From positions 1 through 49,422 of the forward strand of contig CADAZX010000011.1 in the NCBI GenBank assembly GCA_902792515.1: 49,422 nucleotides of DNA. The letters are read 5' to 3'. Under the pieces are notes generated by a model. The model did not search any database. It saw only the letters and a list, made by a program, of their open reading frames with translations, and was not told the origin of the DNA. Position 1 is the first letter of the stretch. Each line of letters starts with the position of its first letter. Below, piece by piece: positions 23,925 to 31,518 of this stretch. Origin of the DNA: an uncultured Ruminococcus sp. Its GTDB lineage: Bacteria; Bacillota; Clostridia; UBA1212. The position numbers and the translations under genes are program-made.

Positions 23925-23969
23925 TCCTCAGCCTCCGCGAAAATCGCATAATGCTCATAATGCCAATAC

Positions 23970-24004
23970 GGCCGCAGGGCTTGACGCGCTGCGGCCGCCT
24001 TTTT
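23970..24004 (+). terminator. Terminator-like hairpin on the strand without genes
   Basis: GGCCGCAG (23970-23977) pairs with 23989-23996 and is followed by GCC and five T on the + strand. All genes from 4494 to 39128 are on the minus strand, so it would stop antisense transcription. Read on the minus strand there is no T run. Confidence 0.6.
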
Positions 24005-24092
24005 CCTCCGCGAACTTTTCCGCCCGCAGTGAAGACTATTCCTGCGGACACGTCAAAGCCCCCGGCGAATTGCAATCAAACTTAATGTGAGA

Positions 24093-25214
24093 TCAGTATC
24101 TTCCGTACTCTCTGAAGCCCTGGCTGTTGGAGATGTCGAGGTTCGAGAACAGGGAGTCGACCTGCTCGTTCACCTTCGCTCCGGGAGTCGCCTGGGAAGT
24201 GGCGGCAGGAGTCTCTCTGACCTTTTCAACGGGCATCTTGAGCGTCGATCCGGTGGGAACCGCAATCAGAACGGAGTTCGCCGCGTCAACGGGAACGATC
24301 TCTCTGAAGTCGGCGTCGCAGCCTTTGCAGCATCCGCAGAGGAAGTCGCTGTAGCGGACTCTCGCGTTCTTGTCGGCGATGCCGGAAAGCTCCGCGATAA
24401 CGATGATGCCGTTCTTAAGAAGGTTGCTGGCCTCGCTCGCCTCGGAAATATCTGTGGGTTTCAAAATCTGTACTGTCATTTTTTCCATGCCTCTGCCTCC
24501 AATGTTTGTCCTTGCGGGGTTGTAATTCTGTGTGCCTGTGGAAACCGCGCCGGAAGTGTTGAATCCGACCGGTGCCTTTGCCCTGACGATCTCGGGCTCT
24601 TCGTTAACTATTGCCGACGCACGGGAAGTCGCGGGCGCTGTCGAATCGAGCGAAACTGAAGGTCTCGAACCGAACGTCGCGGGCTCGTTGACCGAGCTGA
24701 AAGAGAATCCCCTTACGGGCTCCGTGTTCGTTCTCGCCGCGGGCGCCGCCGTGTGCGAATACGTAGCGGCCGGCTTCACGGGAGTGATCTCAGCGCTGAT
24801 GTTCCTGTCGCCGAACGTCTCGTTCGTTTTCGCCGCGACTGTCAGCGTCTCGGTGTGCTCCGTTTTCGGCTTAAACGACGTGTTTCCGGCTACGCTGAAA
24901 GCCACCGTGCTGTTGTCGTCATACGCGACCGCGCCGGTGTATTTATTCTCGTGAGCATACAAAGTGGCAGGCTGTGCGGTTTTACGTGCAGCCGGTGCCT
25001 GTGTCTCAATTTTCGGTTGTCTTTCCGGAATCTTTTCCTGATGTGCGGCTGACTTGCTGTCACTGCCGGAAACAATCTCAGACTTCTTCGCAATTACAAC
25101 TTCGTCGGCGTACTCCTCCAGAATCTCGTCATCCGCGAGGATGTCCGAATCGTCTGTCCAGAGCTCTTTGATCTTGCCGACCGTGCCTTTGATGGTGTCA
25201 ATAAACCTTGCCAT
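24093..25214 (-). CDS. sepF: SepF-like cell-division protein with Cys cluster
   Basis: Residues 1-20 (MARFIDTIKGTVGKIKELW) form a membrane-targeting amphipathic helix typical of SepF. Residues about 245-320 are the SepF domain that links FtsZ filaments to the membrane. Between them lies a disordered Ala/Thr/Pro-rich linker of about 210 residues, far longer than in B. subtilis (SepF about 150 residues in all), and a tail of 50 residues follows. Cys293, 295, 296 and 299 (CGCCKGC) sit where relatives have small residues. GGGGGA precedes ATG 25214. yggS upstream is the usual ylmE-ylmF neighbour. Confidence 0.88.
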   Translation of the reverse strand: MARFIDTIKGTVGKIKELWTDDSDILADDEILEEYADEVVIAKKSEIVSGSDSKSAAHQEKIPERQPKIETQAPAARKTAQPATLYAHENKYTGAVAYDDNSTVAFSVAGNTSFKPKTEHTETLTVAAKTNETFGDRNISAEITPVKPAATYSHTAAPAARTNTEPVRGFSFSSVNEPATFGSRPSVSLDSTAPATSRASAIVNEEPEIVRAKAPVGFNTSGAVSTGTQNYNPARTNIGGRGMEKMTVQILKPTDISEASEASNLLKNGIIVIAELSGIADKNARVRYSDFLCGCCKGCDADFREIVPVDAANSVLIAVPTGSTLKMPVEKVRETPAATSQATPGAKVNEQVDSLFSNLDISNSQGFREYGRY

Positions 25215-25381
25215 CGACGTATTCCCCCTAATCTTTAGTACACTAAAAAAATCTTTTGTAATCATCTCCGCGCTCGCAAAAACGCGGTTCATGCCGTTGT
25301 GGCGAAAATCCACCCGCCTCCGGTAACACGTTTTTAATTCAAAAACGCGCCTTCGCGCACGCGTGCGGATACACATAGGAT

Positions 25382-25410
25382 ATGATAATATATTTCCGCG
25401 CCGTTTGCAA
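25382..25410 (-). promoter_or_regulatory. sepF promoter, TTGCAA-N17-TATCAT
   Basis: On the minus strand the -35 box lies at 25405-25410 and the -10 box at 25382-25387 with a 17-bp spacer, giving a leader of about 160 nt before sepF. Confidence 0.55.
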
Positions 25411-25503
25411 GTGCTAAATTGTGGTTTTTTGACCGATTTTTCGATTTTTTCCCAACATTTAGTGGTTTAGGGCGTCCCCGGGACCGTCAGTCCGGCCTTC
25501 GCG

Positions 25504-26190
25504 CTATCTGAAAACCGCCGTTCCGATCCTGACAAGCGTCGCGCCTTCCTCGACCGCGATCTCGTAGTCGCCGCTCATACCCATCGACAGCTCGCCCATC
25601 GGCGCGTTCGGAATCCCCATGCGTCTGATCTTATCCGCAAGCTCCGCGGCCCCCGCGAAAACGCTCCTCAGCACGCCCTCCGGCGCACCTTCCGGCGCCA
25701 TCGTCATAACGCCGCGCAGCCTGATGCGGGAAGTCTTCACGAACTCCTCCAGAAACGCGTCAACGCCCAAAAGCGGCAGCCCTGTCTTGCTCTCCTCGCC
25801 GGAAACGTTGACCTCCAGAAGGCAATCCACCGTGATCCCCTTCTTCGCCGCGAATTTGTCGATTGCAGCCGCCAGCTCCGGCCTGTCCAGCGAGTGTATC
25901 ATCACGACCTTGTCCGCGCAGTACTTGATTTTATTCGTCTGCAGCTGCCCGATAAGATGCCAGTTCACATCCCGAAGGTCCTGCAGCGCCGCCTGCTTCT
26001 CAACCAGCTTCTGCACCCTGTTCTCGGCAAAATCGCGCTGCCCCGCGGCATACGCCTCGCGCACCTCGTCCGGCCCTACGGTCTTCGAAACGCACACAAG
26101 CCTGACGTCCTCGCGGCGCCTTCCGCCCCGCTCCGCCGCCCCGGCAATTCTCTCGTTGATTTCTCTCAAATTTTCACTGATTTTAGACAT
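25504..26190 (-). CDS. yggS: YggS/YlmE-family PLP-binding protein
   Basis: The 228-residue protein has the alanine-racemase-like barrel, with the pyridoxal-phosphate Lys in LVCVSKTV, and the conserved FAENRVQKL, WHLIGQLQTNK and LSMGMSGDYEIA segments. YggS/PLPBP proteins handle pyridoxal phosphate and amino-acid balance and have no known catalytic activity. A GTG at 26199 is too close to GGGGGA to be used, so ATG 26190 is chosen. It lies upstream of sepF, as in many Firmicutes. Confidence 0.94.
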   Translation of the reverse strand: MSKISENLREINERIAGAAERGGRRREDVRLVCVSKTVGPDEVREAYAAGQRDFAENRVQKLVEKQAALQDLRDVNWHLIGQLQTNKIKYCADKVVMIHSLDRPELAAAIDKFAAKKGITVDCLLEVNVSGEESKTGLPLLGVDAFLEEFVKTSRIRLRGVMTMAPEGAPEGVLRSVFAGAAELADKIRRMGIPNAPMGELSMGMSGDYEIAVEEGATLVRIGTAVFR

Positions 26191-26260
26191 TTTTATCACT
26201 TTCCCCCGCAGGAAGAACCCGTCAATATCCCCTCGTCGGGAAACGCTGCGGTTTCAATCC

Positions 26261-26445
26261 TTTAACAACCTCCGGCCGGAAACGACCGGTTTTTATTAGT
26301 TTAACAACCTCCAGCCGGAAACAGTTGAAATTTCAGGCACTCTAACAACCACCGGCCGGAAACGGCTGAAATTTCAGGCACTTTAACAACCTCCAGCCGG
26401 AAACAGTTGAAATTTTAGGCACTTTAACAACCACCAGCCGGAAAC
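26261..26445. repeat. Tandem repeat, about five units of 39-41 bp
   Basis: TTTAACAACC starts units at 26261, 26300, 26341 (TCTAACAACC), 26382 and 26423. Each unit contains CCRGCCG-GAAA-CRGYTG, a short hairpin with a GAAA loop, and most contain the palindrome TGAAATTTCA. A degenerate unit precedes it (26231-26260). The array lies upstream of yggS and abuts array B. Confidence 0.92.
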
Positions 26446-26463
26446 GCCAAGTTTCGAGCTATT

Positions 26464-26521
26464 TTTTCTTGCGCAAATCCGAAGATGTACAAGTGTACTT
26501 CGAGAGGTTTGCGCAAGAAAA
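26464..26521 (-). repeat. P2 hairpin B2, 14-bp stem, 30-nt loop
   Basis: TTTTCTTGCGCAAA (26464-26477) pairs perfectly with 26508-26521; the loop 26478-26507 is 30 nt. Inside it, on the minus strand, CGAAG/CTTCG and GTAC/GTAC can pair. Confidence 0.9.
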
Positions 26522-26580
26522 GCAATTCGCCAGCAATTTGTCGAAGACACCTTATTCTATCTTTATCCGCGGCGAATTGC
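26522..26580 (-). repeat. P1 stem of unit B2
   Basis: GCAATTCGCC (26522-26531) pairs perfectly with 26571-26580. Its edge at 26522 touches P2 (26521) without a gap. Confidence 0.85.
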
Positions 26581-26631
26581 GTAAAGAGCCGAAAATCGGC
26601 GTTTTCAGAAACGGCAAAGTCCGGAGCTATT

Positions 26632-26689
26632 TTTGCGCGCGATTGTCCGAAGCTGTATGAAAATACTGCGAGAGGCAATCGCACGCAAA
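26632..26689 (-). repeat. P2 hairpin B1, 14-bp stem, 30-nt loop
   Basis: 26632-26645 pairs with 26676-26689 across 14 positions, including one G-U wobble when read as minus-strand RNA; the loop 26646-26675 is 30 nt and nearly identical to that of A1. Confidence 0.9.
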
Positions 26690-26749
26690 GCGGTTTGCCG
26701 CGCAATTCGTCGCAGACACCTTATTTACCACTCATTTCCGGCAAACTGC
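26690..26749 (-). repeat. P1 stem of unit B1
   Basis: 26690-26699 pairs with 26740-26749 at nine of ten positions. It abuts P2 at 26689 with no gap, as in unit B2. Confidence 0.82.
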
Positions 26750-26773
26750 GTAAAGAGCCCGGAATCTGCCGTT

Positions 26774-28735
26774 TCACGCGATTTGCTGGCCGTTGCGGAC
26801 GTTCTTTGCGTCCACGATGTAGCAGTCCCCGGCCGTGATCTTCCCTTCGCCTTCGTTGTCCGCCGTCTCGCCGCTCAGGTACACGAGTTCCGCGCTCGCG
26901 AACGGCGTCGCGCCGATGATCGCCTTTTCGTCGTCATACGCCTTCACGCCGACGTACACGAACTGCACGTAGCCGGCCTTGACGAGAGCGATTCGTGCCG
27001 TCAGGTGGTTTTTGTCCCAGTCGGAAAGCGCCGACATAGGAACGCAGAGACCGGTGGAGCGGCTCACGTCGAACGTAACCGGGACGTTTTTGAGGGCGAG
27101 GCTGCTCTTCAGACCGCGCATCGTGCTGACGATGACGTAGTCGGTGCCGTAGTCCTGATCGGTGACCGTTCCGGATGCCTGGTAGACCATATCGTCGCTG
27201 ACAACGGTGATGATTTTGGCGCTGTCAACAGGCTTTTTCTGGAGGCGGAGGATCAGGTAGTACTCCTGGTTTTCGATGATTTTGCAAAGCTTCTCGCCGG
27301 TGGCTACGTTCGAGTTGAGGCGGGAAGTCACGCCGGCGTTGTCGAGCAGAGAGAGGGACGAGAGCTTGGCCGAACCGTCGGCGGCGACGATGCCCGAGAA
27401 GAGCTCGTTTTCGACGTTGTCGGAGTCGCTGATGCTGTAGCTCACCACGCCCGCCTTCTGCGAGACGACTGGAACCATTTTCTGGTCGATAATGTTCTCG
27501 AGTTCCTCTTTTTCGCGGCGCAGCGCCACGATGCTGTCGGTTTCGGCAGCGGCGTCCACGATGATGCGGTCGCGTTCCTCGATAAGGCGGTTGATCTCGT
27601 TGATGGAGTCGCCAACGGCCGCAAGGTTGCCCTCGCCGCCCGCAACGGAAAGCTTCTGCCTGAGCGTCTCGATTTTCGCGTTGATGTCGGCAATCGCCTT
27701 TTCGGTTTCTACGTTTTCGCTGCCGTCGGACATGCCCTGGAGCGCCAGAATGGTCGCGTTGACCTGTTTGAGCCGCGCCAGAACGCCTTTGTTCTCCTCT
27801 TTCACAATGTAGCCGACCGTTCCGCCCGCTTCAACGCGGTCGCCCTCCGGAATCCTCGCCATGAAAATGCCGTCGGCGGGGCTGAAAAGCGCGTCGGAAC
27901 TGCGGGCGAAAAAGGCTGTGCCGGCACCCTGTTCGGTAACCTCGCCAATCGTCATATAGCCGAGCTTGTATGAGCCGAAGTCGCTGTTTTTGATGATGGA
28001 ATTGCCTATAATAAGGGCAATAAGGATCGCAGCCACCGCAATTGCGACGAGTCCCGCGACGCGGGCCGCCTTGCCGGATTTTTTCTTTCCGGACGCCTTC
28101 TTGTCATTGCCGGAGGATTTACGGCCGGCGCCATTTTTGGCAGCGGAGGCGCCGGCCCCGCCTGCTTCCTTTTTGTCTCCGTAGAGGTTCGGCGCAAACG
28201 TTATATACTCCTGCTCCTCGTCTTCTTCCTCGACGTAGGGCCTGTCCTCGTCGTCATATCCGTCGCCGTAGTAGTCGTCGTAATCGCCTTCGAAGCCGCC
28301 GTTCCCCGTTGAGCCGGCAGCGGATGAACCGTTTCCGCCGTTCCTTCCGGTGGATCTGTCGCCGGCGCAGGCTTCCGGTGTCACGTCGAAAAGCCCTCCG
28401 GTCTGCGCCGAAGGTTTCGCGTCAGCAGAAGCGCTGGCGTCGTTTTTCTTTTGAGCCGCGAGCGCCTGTTCCCTGGCGGCGTTTTCACGCGCCATTGCCG
28501 AGCGCTGGGCAGCACGTTCGGCGGCGAGTTCCTGAGCCCTCGCCGCCTCTTCTTCGCGCGCCTTCCTGAGCTCTTCGTTGCGGCGCGCCGTCGCCTCCTG
28601 CTGCTTCTTTTCCTCCTGCGCGCGGAGCGCGTCTCTGATCTTCACGGGATCGTCGTTATAAAGAAGGCGCATGTACCGGGGAACGTTGTTCTCCTCCAGC
28701 CATTTTTCGTATTGGGCTCTCGTTTTTTCGTCCAT
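26774..28735 (-). CDS. HlyD-like membrane protein
   Basis: The 653-residue protein starts with an Ala/Glu/Arg-rich coiled coil (about 20-105), then a disordered acidic stretch (about 150-185) and a Lys-rich region. One transmembrane segment follows (about 226-248). The outside part resembles HlyD/efflux adaptor proteins: a lipoyl-like half (SPADGIFMARIPEGDRVEAGG), a coiled coil (about 330-425) and the returning half (QKAGVVSYS). It lies upstream of yggS-sepF, an arrangement I recall from clostridial genomes, and no transporter partner is present. An envelope or division role is inferred. Array B begins at its stop. Confidence 0.78.
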   Translation of the reverse strand: MDEKTRAQYEKWLEENNVPRYMRLLYNDDPVKIRDALRAQEEKKQQEATARRNEELRKAREEEAARAQELAAERAAQRSAMARENAAREQALAAQKKNDASASADAKPSAQTGGLFDVTPEACAGDRSTGRNGGNGSSAAGSTGNGGFEGDYDDYYGDGYDDEDRPYVEEEDEEQEYITFAPNLYGDKKEAGGAGASAAKNGAGRKSSGNDKKASGKKKSGKAARVAGLVAIAVAAILIALIIGNSIIKNSDFGSYKLGYMTIGEVTEQGAGTAFFARSSDALFSPADGIFMARIPEGDRVEAGGTVGYIVKEENKGVLARLKQVNATILALQGMSDGSENVETEKAIADINAKIETLRQKLSVAGGEGNLAAVGDSINEINRLIEERDRIIVDAAAETDSIVALRREKEELENIIDQKMVPVVSQKAGVVSYSISDSDNVENELFSGIVAADGSAKLSSLSLLDNAGVTSRLNSNVATGEKLCKIIENQEYYLILRLQKKPVDSAKIITVVSDDMVYQASGTVTDQDYGTDYVIVSTMRGLKSSLALKNVPVTFDVSRSTGLCVPMSALSDWDKNHLTARIALVKAGYVQFVYVGVKAYDDEKAIIGATPFASAELVYLSGETADNEGEGKITAGDCYIVDAKNVRNGQQIA

Positions 28736-28756
28736 TGTTAACCCTCTTCTTGTAAC

Positions 28757-28918
28757 CCTTGTCTAAAAAATCTTGCCTAAATAATCTTGTCTAAATAATT
28801 CTTGCCTGAAGAATTCCTGCCTGACAGGCTTCCGTCCGGTAAATTCTTGCCCGGTAAACCCCTGTTTTCGCAAGACGATCTTTTCGCAAGACGCTCTTTT
28901 CGCAAGTCGTTGTCTTCT
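28757..28918. repeat. Two families of short tandem repeats upstream of the HlyD-like gene
   Basis: On the minus strand GTCTTGCGAAAAGA-like units of about 16 bp occur three times (28866-28918). They are followed by five or more CAAGATTATTTAG-like units of 14-17 bp. They fill the 200-bp gap between rodA and the HlyD-like gene; no gene or promoter is evident. Confidence 0.8.
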
Positions 28919-28937
28919 CAATCAATTTCCGCGGCCG

Positions 28938-30092
28938 CTACTCGCTGAAAAAGCCCTTTTCGCGCCGCATCGATATACTCATGGCCATGCCGACCGAAAT
29001 GTAGTTCGCGAGCATCGCGCTTCCGCCCTGGCTTATAAAAGGCAGAGCGAGTCCCGTTATCGGCATCAGGCCGAGGTTCATCGCGATGTTCTGGAAAATG
29101 ACGACGAAAAAGCCGGCGAAAATGCCGCTCGCGACGCACCTTCCGAAGTAGTCCTGAGACCTCCTCGCGATCGAGAGAATTCTCAGAAGAATCACCGTGA
29201 ACAGGAAAATGACGAGCACTGCCACGATGAAGCCGCCCTCCTCGCACACGACCGAGTAGATCATGTCAGTCAATTTGACGAGGATCTTGTTGTTGCGGTT
29301 CATGGTGCCCTCGCCGAGCCCCTGCCCGTAAAGGCCTCCGGAACCGATCGCCGTCAGCGAACGCCGCAGCTGAAGCGTGTAGTCGTAGTAGAGTTCGTTG
29401 TCCGGGTCGAGGAACCCGAGGAACCTGATGCGGCGCGTTCCGTTCATGTAGAATTTCCACACAAAAGGCAGACTTATCGCGCCGGCGGCGAGCGCGCCGA
29501 TCAGATACCGGAGCTTGACCTCGCCGACGTAAATGACCACGAGGAAGGTGATCACGTACGCGACTGCCATTCCGAGGTCCTTCTGCAGGAAAACGAGCCC
29601 GAGCGGCACGAGGAATCCGAGCGCGATGTGCAGCCCGTATTTAAGCGTCATGCCCTCGCGTTTGACCTTTTCGAGATAGACGCCCTCGTAAATGACCATC
29701 GCCAGCTTCATCAGCTCGGACGGCTGGTACGTCGTGATCCCGAGGTTGAGCCAGCTCCGGCTTCCGCCGCTGTCGATTCCGAGTCCCGGCACGAAAACCG
29801 CGAGCATCAGGATAATGTTGATCGCGTAAAAAGGAATGTAGACCTTTTTGAACGCGCGGTAGTCGAAAAACGTAAAGACGATGCAGAGCACGATGCCTAT
29901 GGTCAGACCGGCGAGTTGGACCATCATCTGCCTCTGGCCGTGGTCCAGGTACTTGTCGTACTGGGCGCTGCTGAGGTAGACGAGACCTATCGCCGTGACA
30001 GCCAGAACGGCCGCCAGCAGAAGGTAGTCGAACTTCTTAAAGTAGTCTACGCGTTCGCTATGGTCTATTGAAACGTTGCTTAAACTCTCCAA
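28938..30092 (-). CDS. rodA: RodA/FtsW/SpoVE-family glycosyltransferase
   Basis: The SEDS protein polymerises lipid II glycan strands for cell-wall growth. About ten membrane segments are present. The conserved YQPSEL and LQKDLGMA segments are seen, and the family C-terminal signature reads GLMPITGLALPFISQGGSAM. The start is uncertain: the frame is open to a TTG at 30197, but the first 35 codons are Arg-rich and include repeated CCGGCGGCGAT. I favour TTG 30092 behind GGGGAACGGGAG, which leaves a normal short cytoplasmic N-terminus. Confidence 0.87.
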   Translation of the reverse strand: MESLSNVSIDHSERVDYFKKFDYLLLAAVLAVTAIGLVYLSSAQYDKYLDHGQRQMMVQLAGLTIGIVLCIVFTFFDYRAFKKVYIPFYAINIILMLAVFVPGLGIDSGGSRSWLNLGITTYQPSELMKLAMVIYEGVYLEKVKREGMTLKYGLHIALGFLVPLGLVFLQKDLGMAVAYVITFLVVIYVGEVKLRYLIGALAAGAISLPFVWKFYMNGTRRIRFLGFLDPDNELYYDYTLQLRRSLTAIGSGGLYGQGLGEGTMNRNNKILVKLTDMIYSVVCEEGGFIVAVLVIFLFTVILLRILSIARRSQDYFGRCVASGIFAGFFVVIFQNIAMNLGLMPITGLALPFISQGGSAMLANYISVGMAMSISMRREKGFFSE

Positions 30093-30243
30093 AGTCTCCC
30101 GTTCCCCTTTTCCGCGCCGGAGCCGGCATAATCGCCGCCGGTATGATCGCCGCCGCATCACAGCCGGCATCCCGAAAGTACCGGCTTTAAACCTCAAAAA
30201 TTACCTTTAATTAGGAAAAATCCGCGTCGCCTTACGGCTCCTC

Positions 30244-31332
30244 TCAGTCGTTTCCGGCGTCGCCGTCCGCGGCGTCTTTTTCGCCGGAGCCGTCATTTTC
30301 GCCGGCGTCCTCCGTTTCGCCTTTTTCCTCTTTTTCGAGCTCCTCAAGTGCCTCGAGAACGCCCGACAGGGAGGATTTTTCCTCCTCCGGTTCCGCCGCC
30401 GCGACACCTTCGCCGGTGCCTTCCGCAGCAGCCGCCTCAGCCGCAGCCTCGGCCGCAAACGCGTCCTTGAGATCCTGAAGCTTCTTTCCGCGGAGCTTTA
30501 CGTCGATAAACAGCGCGATGCCGAGCACCACGAGCACAACGGAGAGCCACTGCGAGACCCTGATCGAAGCGCTGCCGACGTTGAGCATCAGGCTGTCCGT
30601 TCTGAGGCCTTCCACGACTGCCCTCTCGGCTCCGTAAACGATCATATACAGCGCCGTCATCTCGCCGACCTTCGTCTGCCACTTCGAACGGTAGACCGCC
30701 AGGAAAATGAACCCGAGCAGGCACCACAGCGACTCGTAAAGGAACGTCGGATGAACGAGCACTCCCTCGCCCATATCTCGTGCGATCAGGTTGCCTGTCA
30801 TGCCGAAAAGCCACGTCGTCTCGCGGCCGTACGCCTCCTGGTTGACGAAATTGCCCCACCTGCCGATCGCCTGGCCGAGCATAATATACGGCAGCGCGAA
30901 GTCCAGAATGTGGAGAAAGCTCTTTTTCTTGACCTTGGTGGCGATGAAAAGCGCGATAGCGGTGGCGATGATTCCGCCGTAGATCGCGAGGCCGCCCTCC
31001 CAGATCGCGAACATTTTCGCGGGGTTCTCCTTGTAGTAGTCGAGCTGGAACAGAACGTAGTAGATTCTCGCGCCGACGATCGCGGCGGGAATGCTGACGA
31101 TAAGGTAGTCGAGCATGTCGTCCGTTTTGACCGCGTATTTTTTCGCGAAGCGGAAGCCGAGTACGACGCAGAGTATCATGCCGAGGCAGATGATCAGGCC
31201 GTACCAGTGGAGCTCAAACGAGCCTATTCTGAAAACAGTTCGCGACATGTGCTCGAATTTGAGTCCCAGGTTCGGGAACGACACGAAGTTGTCCTCGGTT
31301 GCCGTCGCGAGAAGAAGCGTTGCAGTGTTCAT
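30244..31332 (-). CDS. lgt: Prolipoprotein diacylglyceryl transferase Lgt
   Basis: Lgt transfers diacylglycerol from phosphatidylglycerol to the lipobox cysteine of prolipoproteins. The signature GRWGNFVNQEAYGRETT and the HPTFLYES motif are present among about seven membrane segments. ATG 31332 follows AGAGAGGTGT; the earlier in-frame start at 31368 has none. After about residue 285 an Ala/Glu-rich acidic tail of about 75 residues is added, which is unusual. At least two lipoproteins are encoded nearby. The gap 31333-31518 holds GC-rich imperfect repeats only. Confidence 0.94.
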   Translation of the reverse strand: MNTATLLLATATEDNFVSFPNLGLKFEHMSRTVFRIGSFELHWYGLIICLGMILCVVLGFRFAKKYAVKTDDMLDYLIVSIPAAIVGARIYYVLFQLDYYKENPAKMFAIWEGGLAIYGGIIATAIALFIATKVKKKSFLHILDFALPYIMLGQAIGRWGNFVNQEAYGRETTWLFGMTGNLIARDMGEGVLVHPTFLYESLWCLLGFIFLAVYRSKWQTKVGEMTALYMIVYGAERAVVEGLRTDSLMLNVGSASIRVSQWLSVVLVVLGIALFIDVKLRGKKLQDLKDAFAAEAAAEAAAAEGTGEGVAAAEPEEEKSSLSGVLEALEELEKEEKGETEDAGENDGSGEKDAADGDAGND

Positions 31333-31518
31333 ATTGACACCTCTCTGAAATCTCCCAAAGAGCCTCAAAAGCTCTCCGGAATCATTAATAATTTAAATAC
31401 TATTACGGATTATTATTCATTAACTGAAGCGGCCGTAGGCCTAAGCCGGCCGAAACTACCGAAACTGCGCAAACTGAAGCGGCGCAGGCCTGAGCCGCCC
31501 CGCCTCAAAAACAGACCG

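Larger units (their letters stand above)
26446..26773 (-). repeat. Array B of structured hairpin repeats
   Basis: Two consecutive units of the same family as array A, read on the minus strand from the stop codon of the HlyD-like gene. Each has the CTCTTTACGC leader, P1 with the core box (26702-26724 and 26533-26555), P2 with a 30-nt loop and a tail. Like array A it ends with AAATAGCTCGAAACTTGGC. No H hairpin is present here, so these are the cleanest units. No gene lies here. Confidence 0.9.

Noticed and set aside
24093..25376. 427-residue version of SepF
   Set aside because: The extra N-terminus is Arg-rich and overlaps the promoter region; the amphipathic helix and ribosome site support the start at 25214.
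26261..26445. CRISPR array
   Set aside because: The 41-bp units are contiguous, with no spacers.
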